DNA from: Arthrobacter sp. NicSoilB8
Lineage (GTDB): Bacteria; Actinomycetota; Actinomycetes; Actinomycetales; Micrococcaceae
Direction of reading: 5' to 3'
DNA: 64,000 nucleotides
Assembly: GCF_019977355.1 (NCBI RefSeq)
Contig: NZ_AP024655.1
Coordinates: forward strand, 1,674,001-1,738,000
The notes beneath the pieces are model-generated. The model did not search any database. It was not told the origin of the DNA and worked only from the letters and a program-made list of their open reading frames with translations. The position numbers were made by a program, and so were the translations under genes. Shown in pieces: positions 22,214-31,614 of this stretch. Each line of letters opens with the position of its first letter. Positions within the stretch are counted from its first letter, which is position 1.

Positions 22214-23950
22214 ATGCTTGAAGAACTGAGAATCCGCGATCTCGGCGTCATCACGGACGCCGTCCTGCCGCTGGGCCCGGGCCTCAGCGTCGTGACCGGT
22301 GAAACCGGCGCCGGCAAGACCATGGTGGTCACCGCCGTCGGCCTGCTCCTCGGTGCCAGGTCCGACGCCGGCGCCGTCCGCAGCGGCGCGAAGAGCGCCT
22401 CCGCGGAGGCCGTGCTGAAGCTCGACGCCGGGCACGCCGCCGTCGCGCGGTCCCGCGAGGCCGGCGCGGAGGTTGAAGAGTTCGACGGCGAAGCGGAACT
22501 GCTGCTAGCCCGCAGCGTCGGCGCCGACGGGCGCAGCCGTGCGTACGTGGGCGGACGTGCCGCGCCGGTCGGCGTGCTCGCCGAAATCGGCGAAACCCTC
22601 GTGGTGGTGCACGGTCAATCAGACCAGATCCGGCTCAAGAGCCCTGTGGCGCAACGCGGCGCTCTGGACAAGTTCGCGGGCGAGAGCCTCGCGGGGTCAC
22701 TGGCGGCCTACCAGGACCTCTACGCCCACTGGCATGCCAGCCAGGGCGAGCTCGATGCCTTGCGCAGCGCCGCCCGGGAACGCCTCCGCGAGGCGGAGTC
22801 GCTGCAGGCCGCCCTGGCCGAGATCGACGCCGTCGACCCGCAGCCGGGCGAGGACGAGGCCCTCAAGGCCGAGGCAGTGAAGCTGGCCAACGTCGAGGAA
22901 CTGCGGATCGCGGCCAGCACCGCGCACCAGGCACTCATCGCCGAGGACTTTGGCGAAGAGGCCGACGCCACCACCCTGGTGGACGCCGCCAAACGCACCT
23001 TGGAGCACGTTGCCGAACACGACGAGGAGCTGGGGCAAGCCGCGGCACGCCTGGCCGAGGTCGGGTTCCTGCTCAACGACATCGCCGCCGAGCTCGCCAG
23101 CTACCAGGCCGCCCTGGACACGGAGGGCCCGGAACGGCTCGCGGAGATCGAGGACCGCCGGGCCGTGCTGGCCAAACTGGTCCGCAAGTACGCGCCGAGC
23201 ATCGACGAGGTTCTGGTCTGGGCCGAGGAAGCCCGGGCCCGCTACGAAGAGCTGCAGGACGACTCCACCCGGATCGAATCACTGGACGCCGAGGTTGCCC
23301 GGGCCGAAGCCGAGCTGAAGAAGCAGGCCGCCGGGATCAGCAAGGCGCGCACCAAAGCTGCGAAGGACCTCTCCGCCCGGGTCAGTGCAGAGCTGACGGC
23401 GCTGGCCATGGCCGACGCCACCCTGGTCATCAACGTGGAGCCCGCGGGCCAGCTCGGACCGTTCGGGGCCGACGAGATCTCCTTCCTGCTCCAGCCGCAC
23501 TCCGGCGCGCCCGCCCGGCCGCTTGGCAAGGGCGCCTCGGGTGGTGAACTCTCACGCGTCATGCTCGCCATAGAGGTGGTGCTCGCCGCCGTCGATCCTG
23601 TCCCGACGTTCGTCTTCGACGAAGTCGACGCCGGCGTGGGCGGCCGCGCCGCCGTCGAGATCGGCCGCCGGCTGGCGATGCTGGCCCGGCACGTCCAGGT
23701 CCTGGTGGTGACCCACCTGCCGCAGGTGGCCGCCTTCGCGAACCAGCACATCCGGGTCACGAAGACCTCCGTCCGGGGCGCTGACGGCGCCACCGCCACC
23801 GGCTTTACCTCCAGCGACGTGCAGCTGTTGGACGAGGCCGAGCGCGTCCGCGAACTGGCCCGCATGCTCGCCGGCCAGGAGGACTCGGAATCCGCCCAGG
23901 CCCACGCCCAGGAACTGCTGGACGATGCCAAACTCCTGCCGCAGATCTGA
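22214..23950 (+). CDS. recN: DNA repair protein RecN
   Basis: 578 residues. SMC-like ATPase for double-strand-break repair: Walker A TGETGAGKT (28-36), two coiled-coil arms (about 155-370, rich in Ala, Glu and Arg), signature GASGGELSRVMLAIE and Walker B TFVFDEVDAGVGG, then VLVVTHLPQVAAFA. Full length, no break. The ATG lies 3 bases after nadK, so it is part of that operon. Clear actinobacterial LexA boxes were not seen directly before it, consistent with transcription from upstream. Confidence 0.97.
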   Translation: MLEELRIRDLGVITDAVLPLGPGLSVVTGETGAGKTMVVTAVGLLLGARSDAGAVRSGAKSASAEAVLKLDAGHAAVARSREAGAEVEEFDGEAELLLARSVGADGRSRAYVGGRAAPVGVLAEIGETLVVVHGQSDQIRLKSPVAQRGALDKFAGESLAGSLAAYQDLYAHWHASQGELDALRSAARERLREAESLQAALAEIDAVDPQPGEDEALKAEAVKLANVEELRIAASTAHQALIAEDFGEEADATTLVDAAKRTLEHVAEHDEELGQAAARLAEVGFLLNDIAAELASYQAALDTEGPERLAEIEDRRAVLAKLVRKYAPSIDEVLVWAEEARARYEELQDDSTRIESLDAEVARAEAELKKQAAGISKARTKAAKDLSARVSAELTALAMADATLVINVEPAGQLGPFGADEISFLLQPHSGAPARPLGKGASGGELSRVMLAIEVVLAAVDPVPTFVFDEVDAGVGGRAAVEIGRRLAMLARHVQVLVVTHLPQVAAFANQHIRVTKTSVRGADGATATGFTSSDVQLLDEAERVRELARMLAGQEDSESAQAHAQELLDDAKLLPQI

Positions 23951-24073
23951 GCGCAACCCCAAGAGACCTCGCAAGGGACCCGAAAAGGCCGCAGCAAGGT
24001 CGTCCCCAAGGACCGCCGCTAAGACAACAATCACATCGGGATCCCGCCAAAGAACCCGTGGAAGGCCGAATTG

Positions 24074-25873
24074 ATGATAAGCTCAAACCCCGTGGTGCAG
24101 CGATCAAACTCTCGTGTAAATTCCCGGTTTCCGGGCTCGTCCAAGACGACCAAACACATCTTCGTCACCGGTGGTGTAGCGTCCTCGCTCGGTAAGGGAC
24201 TGACGGCTTCGAGCCTCGGCCACCTCCTGCGCGCACGCGGTCTGTCTGTAACAATGCAAAAGCTCGATCCCTACCTCAACGTGGATCCGGGCACGATGAA
24301 CCCCTTCCAGCACGGCGAAGTCTTCGTCACCGACGACGGCGCCGAAACGGACCTGGACATCGGACACTACGAGCGCTTCCTCGATGAAAACCTCGAAGGC
24401 TCGGCCAACGTCACAACCGGACAGGTCTACTCGACCGTCATCGCCAAGGAACGCCGCGGCGAATACCTCGGCGACACCGTCCAGGTCATCCCGCACATCA
24501 CCGATGAGATCAAGCGGCGCATGCGGCTGCCCGCCGAGGGCAAGAACGCCCCGGACGTCATCATCACCGAAATCGGCGGCACCGTGGGCGACATCGAGTC
24601 CCAGCCGTTCCTCGAATCCGCCCGCCAGGTCCGTCAGGACATCGGGCGCAACAACGTGTTCTTCCTCCACGTCTCGCTCGTGCCGTACATTGGCCCGTCG
24701 CAGGAGCTGAAGACCAAGCCGACGCAGCACTCCGTTGCCGCGCTGCGCTCCATCGGCATCCAGCCTGAGGCGATCGTGATCCGTTCGGACCGCGACGTGC
24801 CCCAGCCCATGCGCGAGAAGATCGGCCGCATGTGCGACGTCGACATCGACGCAGTGATCGGCTGCCCTGACGCGCCGAGCATCTACGACATCCCGAAGAC
24901 CCTGCACTCCCAGGGCCTGGATTCGTACATCGTCCGCGCCCTGGACCTGCCGTTCAAGGATGTGGACTGGACGAGCTGGGACAAGCTCCTCGATGCGGTC
25001 CACAACCCGAAGCACGAGGTCGAGATCGCGCTCGTCGGCAAGTACATCGACCTGCCGGACGCCTACCTGTCCGTCACCGAGGCCTTGCGTGCCGGCGGTT
25101 TCGCCAACGACACCAAGGTCAAGATCCGCTGGGTCCCCTCCGACGAATGCGAAACCCGCGAGGGCGCCGTGCAGTCCCTGGCCGGCGTCGACGCCATCTG
25201 CGTTCCGGGTGGCTTCGGCATCCGCGGACTCGAAGGCAAGCTTGGCGCCCTGAAATACGCCCGCGAAACCAAGCTCCCAGTCCTTGGCCTGTGCCTGGGT
25301 CTGCAGTGCATGGTGATCGAGTACGCCCGCAACGTGGTGGGCCTCGAGGGCGCTTCCTCGTCCGAGTTCGAGCCGGACTCCAAGTACCCCGTTATCGCCA
25401 CGATGGAAGAGCAGCTGGACATCGTTGACGGCAAGGGCGACCTCGGCGGCACCATGCGCCTGGGCCTGTACGAGGCCAAACTCGACGAAGGCTCGGTTGT
25501 TGCCGAAACCTACGGCACCACGAACGTCAGCGAACGTCACCGGCACCGCTACGAGGTGAACAACAAGTACCGCGAGCAGATCGCCGCCAAGGGACTGACC
25601 TTCTCCGGAACCTCGCCCGACGGCAAGCTGGTCGAGTTCGTGGAACTTCCCCGCGACGTCCACCCGTACTACGTGGCAACGCAGGCACACCCCGAGCTCA
25701 GCTCGCGGCCCACGCGCCCGCACCCGCTTTTCGCGGGCCTGATCAAGGCCGCCCTGGCCCACCAGAAGGCCGCTGACGGCGTGCCCGCCGCGAGCGTCAA
25801 CGACAGTGCCGCGGTGAAGGCTGAGGCTCCGGTCACTGCCGCCAAGCCCTCGTCCGCAGCAGTGTCCAGGTAA
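24074..25873 (+). CDS. pyrG: CTP synthase
   Basis: About 599 residues. ATG 24074 has GGAAGG eight bases upstream; a TTG directly before it and later GTGs are alternatives, and conservation only starts at [20 protein letters not shown]. It makes CTP from UTP, ATP and glutamine. The synthase domain has [31 protein letters not shown] and [14 protein letters not shown]; the glutaminase domain has FGIRGLEGK, the nucleophile in GLCLGLQCM and a terminal HPE ([11 protein letters not shown]). The ~45 residues after the family's usual end are Ala-rich. 123 bases separate it from recN. Confidence 0.96.
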   Translation: MISSNPVVQRSNSRVNSRFPGSSKTTKHIFVTGGVASSLGKGLTASSLGHLLRARGLSVTMQKLDPYLNVDPGTMNPFQHGEVFVTDDGAETDLDIGHYERFLDENLEGSANVTTGQVYSTVIAKERRGEYLGDTVQVIPHITDEIKRRMRLPAEGKNAPDVIITEIGGTVGDIESQPFLESARQVRQDIGRNNVFFLHVSLVPYIGPSQELKTKPTQHSVAALRSIGIQPEAIVIRSDRDVPQPMREKIGRMCDVDIDAVIGCPDAPSIYDIPKTLHSQGLDSYIVRALDLPFKDVDWTSWDKLLDAVHNPKHEVEIALVGKYIDLPDAYLSVTEALRAGGFANDTKVKIRWVPSDECETREGAVQSLAGVDAICVPGGFGIRGLEGKLGALKYARETKLPVLGLCLGLQCMVIEYARNVVGLEGASSSEFEPDSKYPVIATMEEQLDIVDGKGDLGGTMRLGLYEAKLDEGSVVAETYGTTNVSERHRHRYEVNNKYREQIAAKGLTFSGTSPDGKLVEFVELPRDVHPYYVATQAHPELSSRPTRPHPLFAGLIKAALAHQKAADGVPAASVNDSAAVKAEAPVTAAKPSSAAVSR

Positions 25874-25900
25874 TTTCCAACTGAATCAAAGGACGGCGTG

Positions 25901-26566
25901 ATGCCCGGTATGTCTGAAACCCCCAATGCTGCACGGCAGGTTTCGGATGAACCTAGCCCGCGCCGTCTTTTGTCTTCCCGAAAAGTCTACGAAGGCAGGA
26001 TCTGGGACGTCGTCAGCGACAGTTTCCAGCTCAACGACGACGGCGACACCTTGGTCCGGGACTACATCGACCATCCCGGCGCGGTTGCCGTTCTTCCGAT
26101 GAACGACGCCGGCGACGTGCTGCTGCTGCGGCAGTACCGGCACCCCGTCGGCATGGACCTCTGGGAAATCCCCGCCGGGCTGCTCGACGTCGAGGGGGAG
26201 GACTTCGTCGTCGGCGCCGCCCGCGAGCTGGCCGAGGAAGCGGACCTCGTGGCGGACCGCTGGAACGTGCTGGCCGATTTCTTCAACTCCCCGGGATCCT
26301 CCAGCGAAGCCATCCGCATCTACCTGGCCCGCGGCCTCAGCGACGTGCCCGGACACGAACGGCACGTCCGCACCGACGAGGAAGCCGAAATCGAACTGCA
26401 CTGGACCCCGCTGGACGAGGCCGTCCACGCGGTGCTGGACGGCCGCCTGCATAACCCGTCCGCCGTCGTCGGCATCCTGGCCGCCGCCGCCGCCCGGGCC
26501 GACAACTTCGAAAACCTCCGCCCGGCCGACGCGCCCTGGCCCGCCCATCCCAGCCAGCGTCAATGA
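25901..26566 (+). CDS. NUDIX hydrolase, ADP-ribose pyrophosphatase type
   Basis: About 221 residues. ATG 25901 (7 bases after AAAGGA) fits best; GTG 25898 and ATG 25910 are alternatives. The Nudix box is [24 protein letters not shown] with REL-EEA in place. EIPAGLLD and the downstream [20 protein letters not shown] are the ADP-ribose pyrophosphatase pattern (Pro about 16 residues after the box). It hydrolyses ADP-ribose or similar. Position between pyrG and xerD is conserved (Rv1700). The stop overlaps the xerD ATG. Confidence 0.9.
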   Translation: MPGMSETPNAARQVSDEPSPRRLLSSRKVYEGRIWDVVSDSFQLNDDGDTLVRDYIDHPGAVAVLPMNDAGDVLLLRQYRHPVGMDLWEIPAGLLDVEGEDFVVGAARELAEEADLVADRWNVLADFFNSPGSSSEAIRIYLARGLSDVPGHERHVRTDEEAEIELHWTPLDEAVHAVLDGRLHNPSAVVGILAAAAARADNFENLRPADAPWPAHPSQRQ

Positions 26567-27624
26567 CCGACGCCCTGATCGCCACCCCACAGCCTGGCGC
26601 AGTCACACCGGCCGGCGCCGTCACCGCGCCTCGTCCGGTCACCGCGCCTCGTCCGGTCACCCCGCCACGTCCGGTCACCGCGATCGACCGCGCCATGACG
26701 GACTACTTACAGCACATGGGCGTGGAACGGGGACTGGCGGCCAACACCCTCGCCGCCTACCGGCGCGACCTCGCCCGGTACGCGAGCCACCTCGCCCGGT
26801 CGGGGCGCCAGCGCCCGACGGATGTCACCCGGCATGATGTCACCGGATTCGTCCAGGCGCTCTCCGACGGGTCCGACGGCGGATCCGCCCTCAATGTCCG
26901 GTCCGCGGCGCGCACCGTCGTGGCGGTGCGCGGTCTCCACAAGTTCTGGGCACTCGAAGGCATCACCCCCACCGACCCCGCCAGCGACGTCCACCCGCCC
27001 ATGCCCGGCAAACGGCTGCCCAAAGCCATCAGCGTCGGCGAGGTCACCAGAATCCTCGAGGCCGCCGGCACGGATACGGCCACCGGCCTGCGCGACCGTG
27101 CGCTGCTTGAGTTCCTCTACTCCACCGGCGCCCGCATCAGCGAAGCCGTGGGACTGGACGTCGACGACATCTCCCTGCACACCCCCGGCGAACCAGGCGA
27201 CACCGACGGCCCGGCGATCGTCAGGCTGTTCGGCAAGGGTTCCAAGGAACGCCTCGTCCCGCTGGGATCCTATGGGGCGCGCGCCCTCGATGCCTACCTT
27301 GTCCGCGGCCGGCCCCTGCTGGCCGCCAAGGGCAAGGGAACCCCGGCGCTGTTCCTGAATGCCCGGGGCGGACGAATTAGCCGGCAAAGCGCCTGGACCA
27401 TCCTCAAGACGGCCGCGGAAAAGGCCAACATCACCAAAGACGTTTCACCGCACACTCTCCGGCACTCGTTCGCGACCCACCTCTTGGAGGGCGGCGCCGA
27501 TGTCCGCGTGGTCCAGGAACTGCTGGGGCACGCTTCGGTGACCACCACGCAGGTCTACACCCAGGTGACGGCCGATACGCTGCGGGAAATCTACGCCGCC
27601 GCGCACCCCCGCGCCCTGGGCTAG
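26563..27624 (+). CDS. xerD: Site-specific tyrosine recombinase XerD
   Basis: 353 residues from ATG 26563 (ATGA overlap). The core domain begins at [20 protein letters not shown], so ATG 26695 is a second candidate; the intervening 44 residues are a Pro/Val/Thr/Arg repeat. The catalytic set is complete: Arg in STGARISE, Lys in [22 protein letters not shown], and [13 protein letters not shown] with the nucleophilic tyrosine. With XerC it resolves chromosome dimers at dif. Place and partner genes (scpAB) fit the chromosome-segregation block, but here 16.8 kb separates it from parA. Confidence 0.95.
   Translation: MTDALIATPQPGAVTPAGAVTAPRPVTAPRPVTPPRPVTAIDRAMTDYLQHMGVERGLAANTLAAYRRDLARYASHLARSGRQRPTDVTRHDVTGFVQALSDGSDGGSALNVRSAARTVVAVRGLHKFWALEGITPTDPASDVHPPMPGKRLPKAISVGEVTRILEAAGTDTATGLRDRALLEFLYSTGARISEAVGLDVDDISLHTPGEPGDTDGPAIVRLFGKGSKERLVPLGSYGARALDAYLVRGRPLLAAKGKGTPALFLNARGGRISRQSAWTILKTAAEKANITKDVSPHTLRHSFATHLLEGGADVRVVQELLGHASVTTTQVYTQVTADTLREIYAAAHPRALG
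26625..26678 (+). repeat. Three 18-bp tandem repeats in the xerD 5' end
   Basis: Units at 26625-26642, 26643-26660 (identical) and 26661-26678 (diverged), each ending TCCGGTCAC and coding [12 protein letters not shown]. Either a disordered N-terminal extension or a repeat in the 5' untranslated part, depending on the true start. Confidence 0.85.
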
Positions 27625-27988
27625 GAACCCGTGGGCCGGGTGCAAGGGTCAGCTGGTCCTCTGGAGGCCACGGTGATGCTTGGCGTTGTCGAAGATTTCC
27701 GCCGCAGACTTTCTGCACAAGAGTGACGTCGCCGACTTCGACAGGTGCACGAGACGGGTGCGGCCATGAGCTGCGGGCTGGGCAGGGGATTTCATCATCG
27801 AAGGATGCCGACCTGCCTTAAGCCAACTGCTTCGTCAGTCCCTCTACCGGACGTCCGTCTGCTGAACTTGAACCCAACTCCGTGCGTCATCCGGTACCGG
27901 AGTCATGCCACAGCCAGTTTCGGTACCGGCGTCACCCCGCAACCCGACCCTTCATCAAATTGTCGGTGGCTCGCGAGATGATCGAGGC
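27625..27988. other. Intergenic region after xerD
   Basis: 364 bases with no supported gene. A motif CGGTACCGG-GTCA occurs twice (27893 and 27921). No tRNA, terminator hairpin or attachment-site duplication was seen, although this is where the accessory segment begins. Confidence 0.5.
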
Positions 27989-29935
27989 ATGGATAGCACG
28001 GCGGCGTGGAGTGCGGAAGGCAGGGAGGCCCTAGCGGCTGTCGCCGCGTCTGCTGATGCGCTTGCCGCCGGCCTGGCTGCCTTCACGGACGCCGGTGCCG
28101 GCCTCGGAACCGTTGCCGGCCCGGCTGATCCGCCCGGCGCCGACCGGCCGTGCACCGTGGATCCGCGACACAACGCCGATCCGTTTCGGGAGGCTGATCC
28201 GTTTCAGGGCTCTGATCCTTTGCGGGGCTCTGATCCGTTGCGGGATCTGGCGGATGGGTGTCTGGACGGGTTGGCCGGGGTGGCGCGGCTGGAGGCCCGG
28301 ACCGCGGCGTTGAAGGTGCGGCTGGCCGCGGACTATCTGCGGGCGGCCACGGCCCTGGCGGCCCCGGCGGTGTCCCCGCGGGAGCACACCGTGCAGGAAA
28401 TGGCGCTGGTCGCCGAGGTCGCGGGTGTCCTGACCGTGAGCGAACGCGCCGCCGGGGCCCTGCTCGCCGAGGCCCACGCCCTGACCACGGCGCTGCCGCT
28501 GACCCTGGCCGCGCTGGGCGCCGGGACGATCTCCTGGGCCCACGCCCGGGTCATTATCGACGAAACCCAGAACCTGGACCGGGCCGGGGCGGCCGGGCTG
28601 GAGGCGCACTTCCTGGACCCCGGCGCCCCGGACCCGGCCCGGGGCTGCCCGGCCGGGGAGCTCACGGCGTCCCGGTTCCGGGCCAAGGCCCGCACCTGGC
28701 GCGAACGCCACCACCGGGACAGCATCGAGGCCCGCCACGCCCGAAGCGCCGCGGACCGGCGGGTCGAGTACGTCCCGGACCGGGACGGCATGGCCTGGCT
28801 CTCGGCCTACCTCCCGGCCGACACCGCCGCCGGGATCTGGGACCGGGCCACCACGGCCGCCCGCGCCCTCCAGGGCCCGGACGAGGCCCGCACCCTGGCC
28901 CAGCTCCGCGCCGACATCACCGCCACCTGGCTCCTCACCACCACCGGCACCACCGGCGCCGGGACCACCGGCGACGGCATGGCCAACTGCGGGCCGGCCG
29001 GCACCACCACCGGCGCGGGTATCGCCGGGGCGGGCGTCAATACCGGCGGGTGTGTGGGTGGGGGTGTGCCGTCGCCGCGGGCGCAGGTCCTGGTCACCGT
29101 CCCGGTGCTGTCGCTGCTGGGCGTCACCGGGGAACCGGCCGTCCTGGACGGGTACGGGCCGATCCCGCCGTCGATGGCCCGGCGCCTGGTCGCCGAGGGC
29201 GCCGGGTCCTTCTACCGGGTCCTGGTTGACCCGCGGGACGGGGCCCCGCTGGAAATCGGCCGGAGCAGCTACCGGGTCACCAAGGCCCAGCGGCACTGGC
29301 TCCGGCTCCGCGACAGCCACTGCACGTTCACGGGCTGTAACAACCATTCCCTGGACAACGACGCGGACCATCTTCTGGCCTGGGCCGACGGCGGCACCAC
29401 CGGCATCGCCAACCTGGGCCAGCCCTGCCCGAAACACCACCGCCTGAAACATTCCTCGGCCTGGCAACCCGTCGGGGCCAGCAAAACCAGCCCGCCAGGC
29501 TGGATCTCCCCCTCGGGACGGCACTACCCCGCCGAACACCAGGACTGGGAACCACCCCACTGGCCAGACCACACCCCGGCCACGCACAACGGCCCGGATC
29601 TGGGACTGCCCCTAGACCCCGGACTTCCCGCGGACCCCAAACCACATCACGGCCCGGACCTGGAGCAGGGACTGCCCCCGGATCCCGGCCTGGACCGGGG
29701 ACTGCCCCCGGATCCCGGCCTGGACCGGGGACTACTCCCGGACCCCGGAGATCATCACCGTCTGGACCTGCCCACGGATTCCGACCTGCCCCCGGATCCC
29801 TTCCCGGACTGGCACCACTTCACGGCCGAGCATCTATTGCCGGTGGAGTTGCATGTGGCAGACATAGGCGATCCGGGCTGGCCGGGGTCCCTCGACAGTC
29901 CTTTCCCGGAAAGCTTCCAGTTCCAAAGCGTCTGA
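27989..29935 (+). CDS. DUF222 (13E12-type) protein with HNH endonuclease domain
   Basis: 648 residues from ATG 27989; the frame is open 28 codons upstream but that part is not protein-like. Residues about 90-400 are the helical DUF222 region; near 440-490 an HNH domain reads RDSHCTFTGCNNHSLDNDAD, HLLAWADGGTTGIANL and CPKHHRLKH. The metal/zinc residues of the family are kept, but the DAHH core is DADH. Function is unproven; members are abundant, mobile-like actinobacterial genes (13E12 repeats). Inserts are low complexity: DPFREADPFQGSDPLRGSDP before DUF222, a Gly/Thr stretch (about 325-350), and a 10-residue repeat at the C-terminus. M. tuberculosis also has a 13E12 gene beside xerD (Rv1702c). 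Confidence 0.85.
   Translation: MDSTAAWSAEGREALAAVAASADALAAGLAAFTDAGAGLGTVAGPADPPGADRPCTVDPRHNADPFREADPFQGSDPLRGSDPLRDLADGCLDGLAGVARLEARTAALKVRLAADYLRAATALAAPAVSPREHTVQEMALVAEVAGVLTVSERAAGALLAEAHALTTALPLTLAALGAGTISWAHARVIIDETQNLDRAGAAGLEAHFLDPGAPDPARGCPAGELTASRFRAKARTWRERHHRDSIEARHARSAADRRVEYVPDRDGMAWLSAYLPADTAAGIWDRATTAARALQGPDEARTLAQLRADITATWLLTTTGTTGAGTTGDGMANCGPAGTTTGAGIAGAGVNTGGCVGGGVPSPRAQVLVTVPVLSLLGVTGEPAVLDGYGPIPPSMARRLVAEGAGSFYRVLVDPRDGAPLEIGRSSYRVTKAQRHWLRLRDSHCTFTGCNNHSLDNDADHLLAWADGGTTGIANLGQPCPKHHRLKHSSAWQPVGASKTSPPGWISPSGRHYPAEHQDWEPPHWPDHTPATHNGPDLGLPLDPGLPADPKPHHGPDLEQGLPPDPGLDRGLPPDPGLDRGLLPDPGDHHRLDLPTDSDLPPDPFPDWHHFTAEHLLPVELHVADIGDPGWPGSLDSPFPESFQFQSV
29671..29746 (+). 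repeat. 30-bp tandem repeat in DUF222/HNH 3' end
   Basis: Two identical 30-bp units (29671-29700, 29701-29730) and a partial third, coding LPPDPGLDRG. Such repeats can expand or shrink and alter protein length. Confidence 0.9.
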
Positions 29936-29938
29936 CTT

Positions 29939-30534
29939 ACTCGTAGCGGTGGGTTCAGGGAGGGAGGCCGGTGCTGGAGCCCATGAACGCGAAGCTGATG
30001 ATCGATCCGCTGTCCTCCGCGATTTTGGTGTTCCATTCCGCGAGTGGATTCACGAGGACGGTGCGCCATATTCGGTGACGGCCGTCGGCGGCTCTTCGGT
30101 CATGCAGTCCTCGGGAGCGGATGGGCGTACGCCCCGCCACGTGGTCCCACAAAGGGTGACTCCGTGCGGTTCGGCCAGTAGCGGTGGCTGTTGAGAGCGG
30201 GCTCGCGCGGCCTAGGGACTTCCCGCCGCCCCTCAAACTCAAGTGAGATCCACAGCCGGAGCCTGTGCGCTGGCGGTGTCGCGTGCGCCCCGCCACGTCG
30301 ACCAGCAACGCAATGACCAGAAACGGGCCATCACAGTGATTTTTGTTCCAGGCTTCTGTTCCAGGCGCTAAACAATGACATCTCGCAAAACGGCCCAAGC
30401 CTCACGCCGCAGCAGGCCAGGGGCAATGAATTCGCGGCAATGGGAATTCCGGTCGAACTATGGCCGCAGCTTGTCGGCCTTGGTATCGGCCGCCGGATAG
30501 CTTCGGTATCCGGCGGCAGCTATGCGGCAGCTAT
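29939..30534. other. 600-bp stretch with no supported gene
   Basis: Both strands hold only short frames with no recognisable protein. A short repeat TTGTTCCAGGC/CTGTTCCAGGC is near 30352, and tandem GCGGCAGCTAT copies (near 30512 and 30524) precede the NUDIX gene and may be part of its promoter region. Possibly decayed genes. Confidence 0.5.
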
Positions 30535-30546
30535 ATGGTTGAACTC

Positions 30547-31035
30547 ATGAAGTTCACGCCAGTCACCCTCTGCTTCTTGCTCCGTGACGCGGAGAGCGGC
30601 ACAGAGGTGCTGCTGGGCATGAAAAGGACCGGGTTCGGCGTCGGAAAGATCGTGGGTCTGGGCGGCCACGTCGAGCCGGGGGAGTCCCACGCCGAGGCTG
30701 CCTGCCGCGAAGTGTTCGAGGAATCCGGAATCGTGGTCGAAGAGCACGATCTCCGCGTCGCCGGACTGATCGAGTTTATCTTCCCCGCCAGACCGGAATG
30801 GAACATGTCCACGAGCCTGTTCACGGCGCGCCGCTGGACCGGTGACCCCGTGGAGAGCCACGAAATCATCCCGGAGTGGTTCCAGGTCGCTGCCTTGCCG
30901 CTGGAGCGCATGTGGCAGGATGCCGGACACTGGCTGCCGTTGGCTTTGGGTGATGGCGCCGTGGACGCCGTCATCACCCTGAACGATGACAACGAGACCG
31001 TGGCCTCGGCGGAATATTCTTTGCGGGACGTGTAA
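30547..31035 (+). CDS. NUDIX hydrolase, MutT/MTH1-like (8-oxo-dGTP diphosphatase type)
   Basis: 162 residues from ATG 30547 (MKFTPVTLCFLLRD); ATG 30535 is an alternative. The Nudix box is complete: GHVEPGESHAEAACREVFEESGI. The surrounding sequence (LLGMKRTGFGVGKIVGLGGH before the box, FIFPARPEWNMSTSLFTARRW after it) follows the MTH1-type order, suggesting cleanup of oxidised purine nucleotides, but substrates in this superfamily cannot be read from sequence. It stands alone between a gene-free stretch and the sigma-factor pair. Confidence 0.85.
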   Translation: MKFTPVTLCFLLRDAESGTEVLLGMKRTGFGVGKIVGLGGHVEPGESHAEAACREVFEESGIVVEEHDLRVAGLIEFIFPARPEWNMSTSLFTARRWTGDPVESHEIIPEWFQVAALPLERMWQDAGHWLPLALGDGAVDAVITLNDDNETVASAEYSLRDV

Positions 31036-31103
31036 CCCCGCTCCGGCGGCCGGAAACAATACAGGTATCCAGCAGTTCGGACACGACTTACTTTGGGGGA
31101 TGC

Positions 31104-31613
31104 GTGCTTTCGGAGCGCGAATTGGGGTTTATCGCCATTCATAAAGACAGCTATCCGCTGGTCTACAGGTTTGTGCGGAGGCGCGTGGAATCGGCCGAGC
31201 TGGCGGAGGAACTGGCCGCGGATGTGTTTCGGGTGGTCTGGCAGAAGTGGGATAGCGCACCGCGGACAGACACCGCGTGGCTCCTGACCGTGGCCCGCAA
31301 CCTGATCGGGAACGCCTACCGGAGCCGGGACCGGCAGCAGGCGCTGCAGGACAAACTGCGCTCCGAGGCCGTTATCCGATTCGGCGACGCCTCGGACAAC
31401 GTGGGGGTCCAGGACGCCATGGCCGGTTTGCGGGAGAAGGACCGGGACATTCTCCAACTCGCCTATTGGGATGACCTGAGCATCGCGGACATCGCGGGCG
31501 TGCTGCACTGCAGCGAGTCCGCCGCGAAGGTCCGGCTGCACCGGGCCCGGGCCGCCTTTCGCAAGCAAATGCCGGTCAGTGCTGAAACGATGACACAGAA
31601 GATGGGTGCCTGA
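31104..31613 (+). CDS. ECF-type RNA polymerase sigma factor
   Basis: 169 residues from GTG 31104, eight bases after a GGGGGA site. Region 2 is HKDSYPLVYRFVRRRVESAE then ADVFRVVWQKWDS; region 4 is MAGLREKDRDILQLAYWDDL, then SIADIAGVLHCSESAAKVRL as the -35-reading helix-turn-helix. Region 1.1 and 3 are absent, as expected for extracytoplasmic-function sigmas. The stop is inside the start region of the next gene (GTG 31606 or ATG 31615), so the membrane protein downstream is likely its regulator. No autoregulated promoter could be identified. Confidence 0.93.
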   Translation: MLSERELGFIAIHKDSYPLVYRFVRRRVESAELAEELAADVFRVVWQKWDSAPRTDTAWLLTVARNLIGNAYRSRDRQQALQDKLRSEAVIRFGDASDNVGVQDAMAGLREKDRDILQLAYWDDLSIADIAGVLHCSESAAKVRLHRARAAFRKQMPVSAETMTQKMGA

Positions 31614-31614
31614 G

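Noticed and set aside
24104..25762. 552-codon minus-strand frame
   Set aside because: Shadow of pyrG.
28031..29587. 518-codon minus-strand frame in the DUF222/HNH gene
   Set aside because: Gly/Arg/Pro-rich antisense translation; the plus strand carries a clear HNH domain.
29955..30398. 147-codon minus-strand frame
   Set aside because: His/Arg-rich translation with no motif, no ribosome-binding site and an atypical composition.
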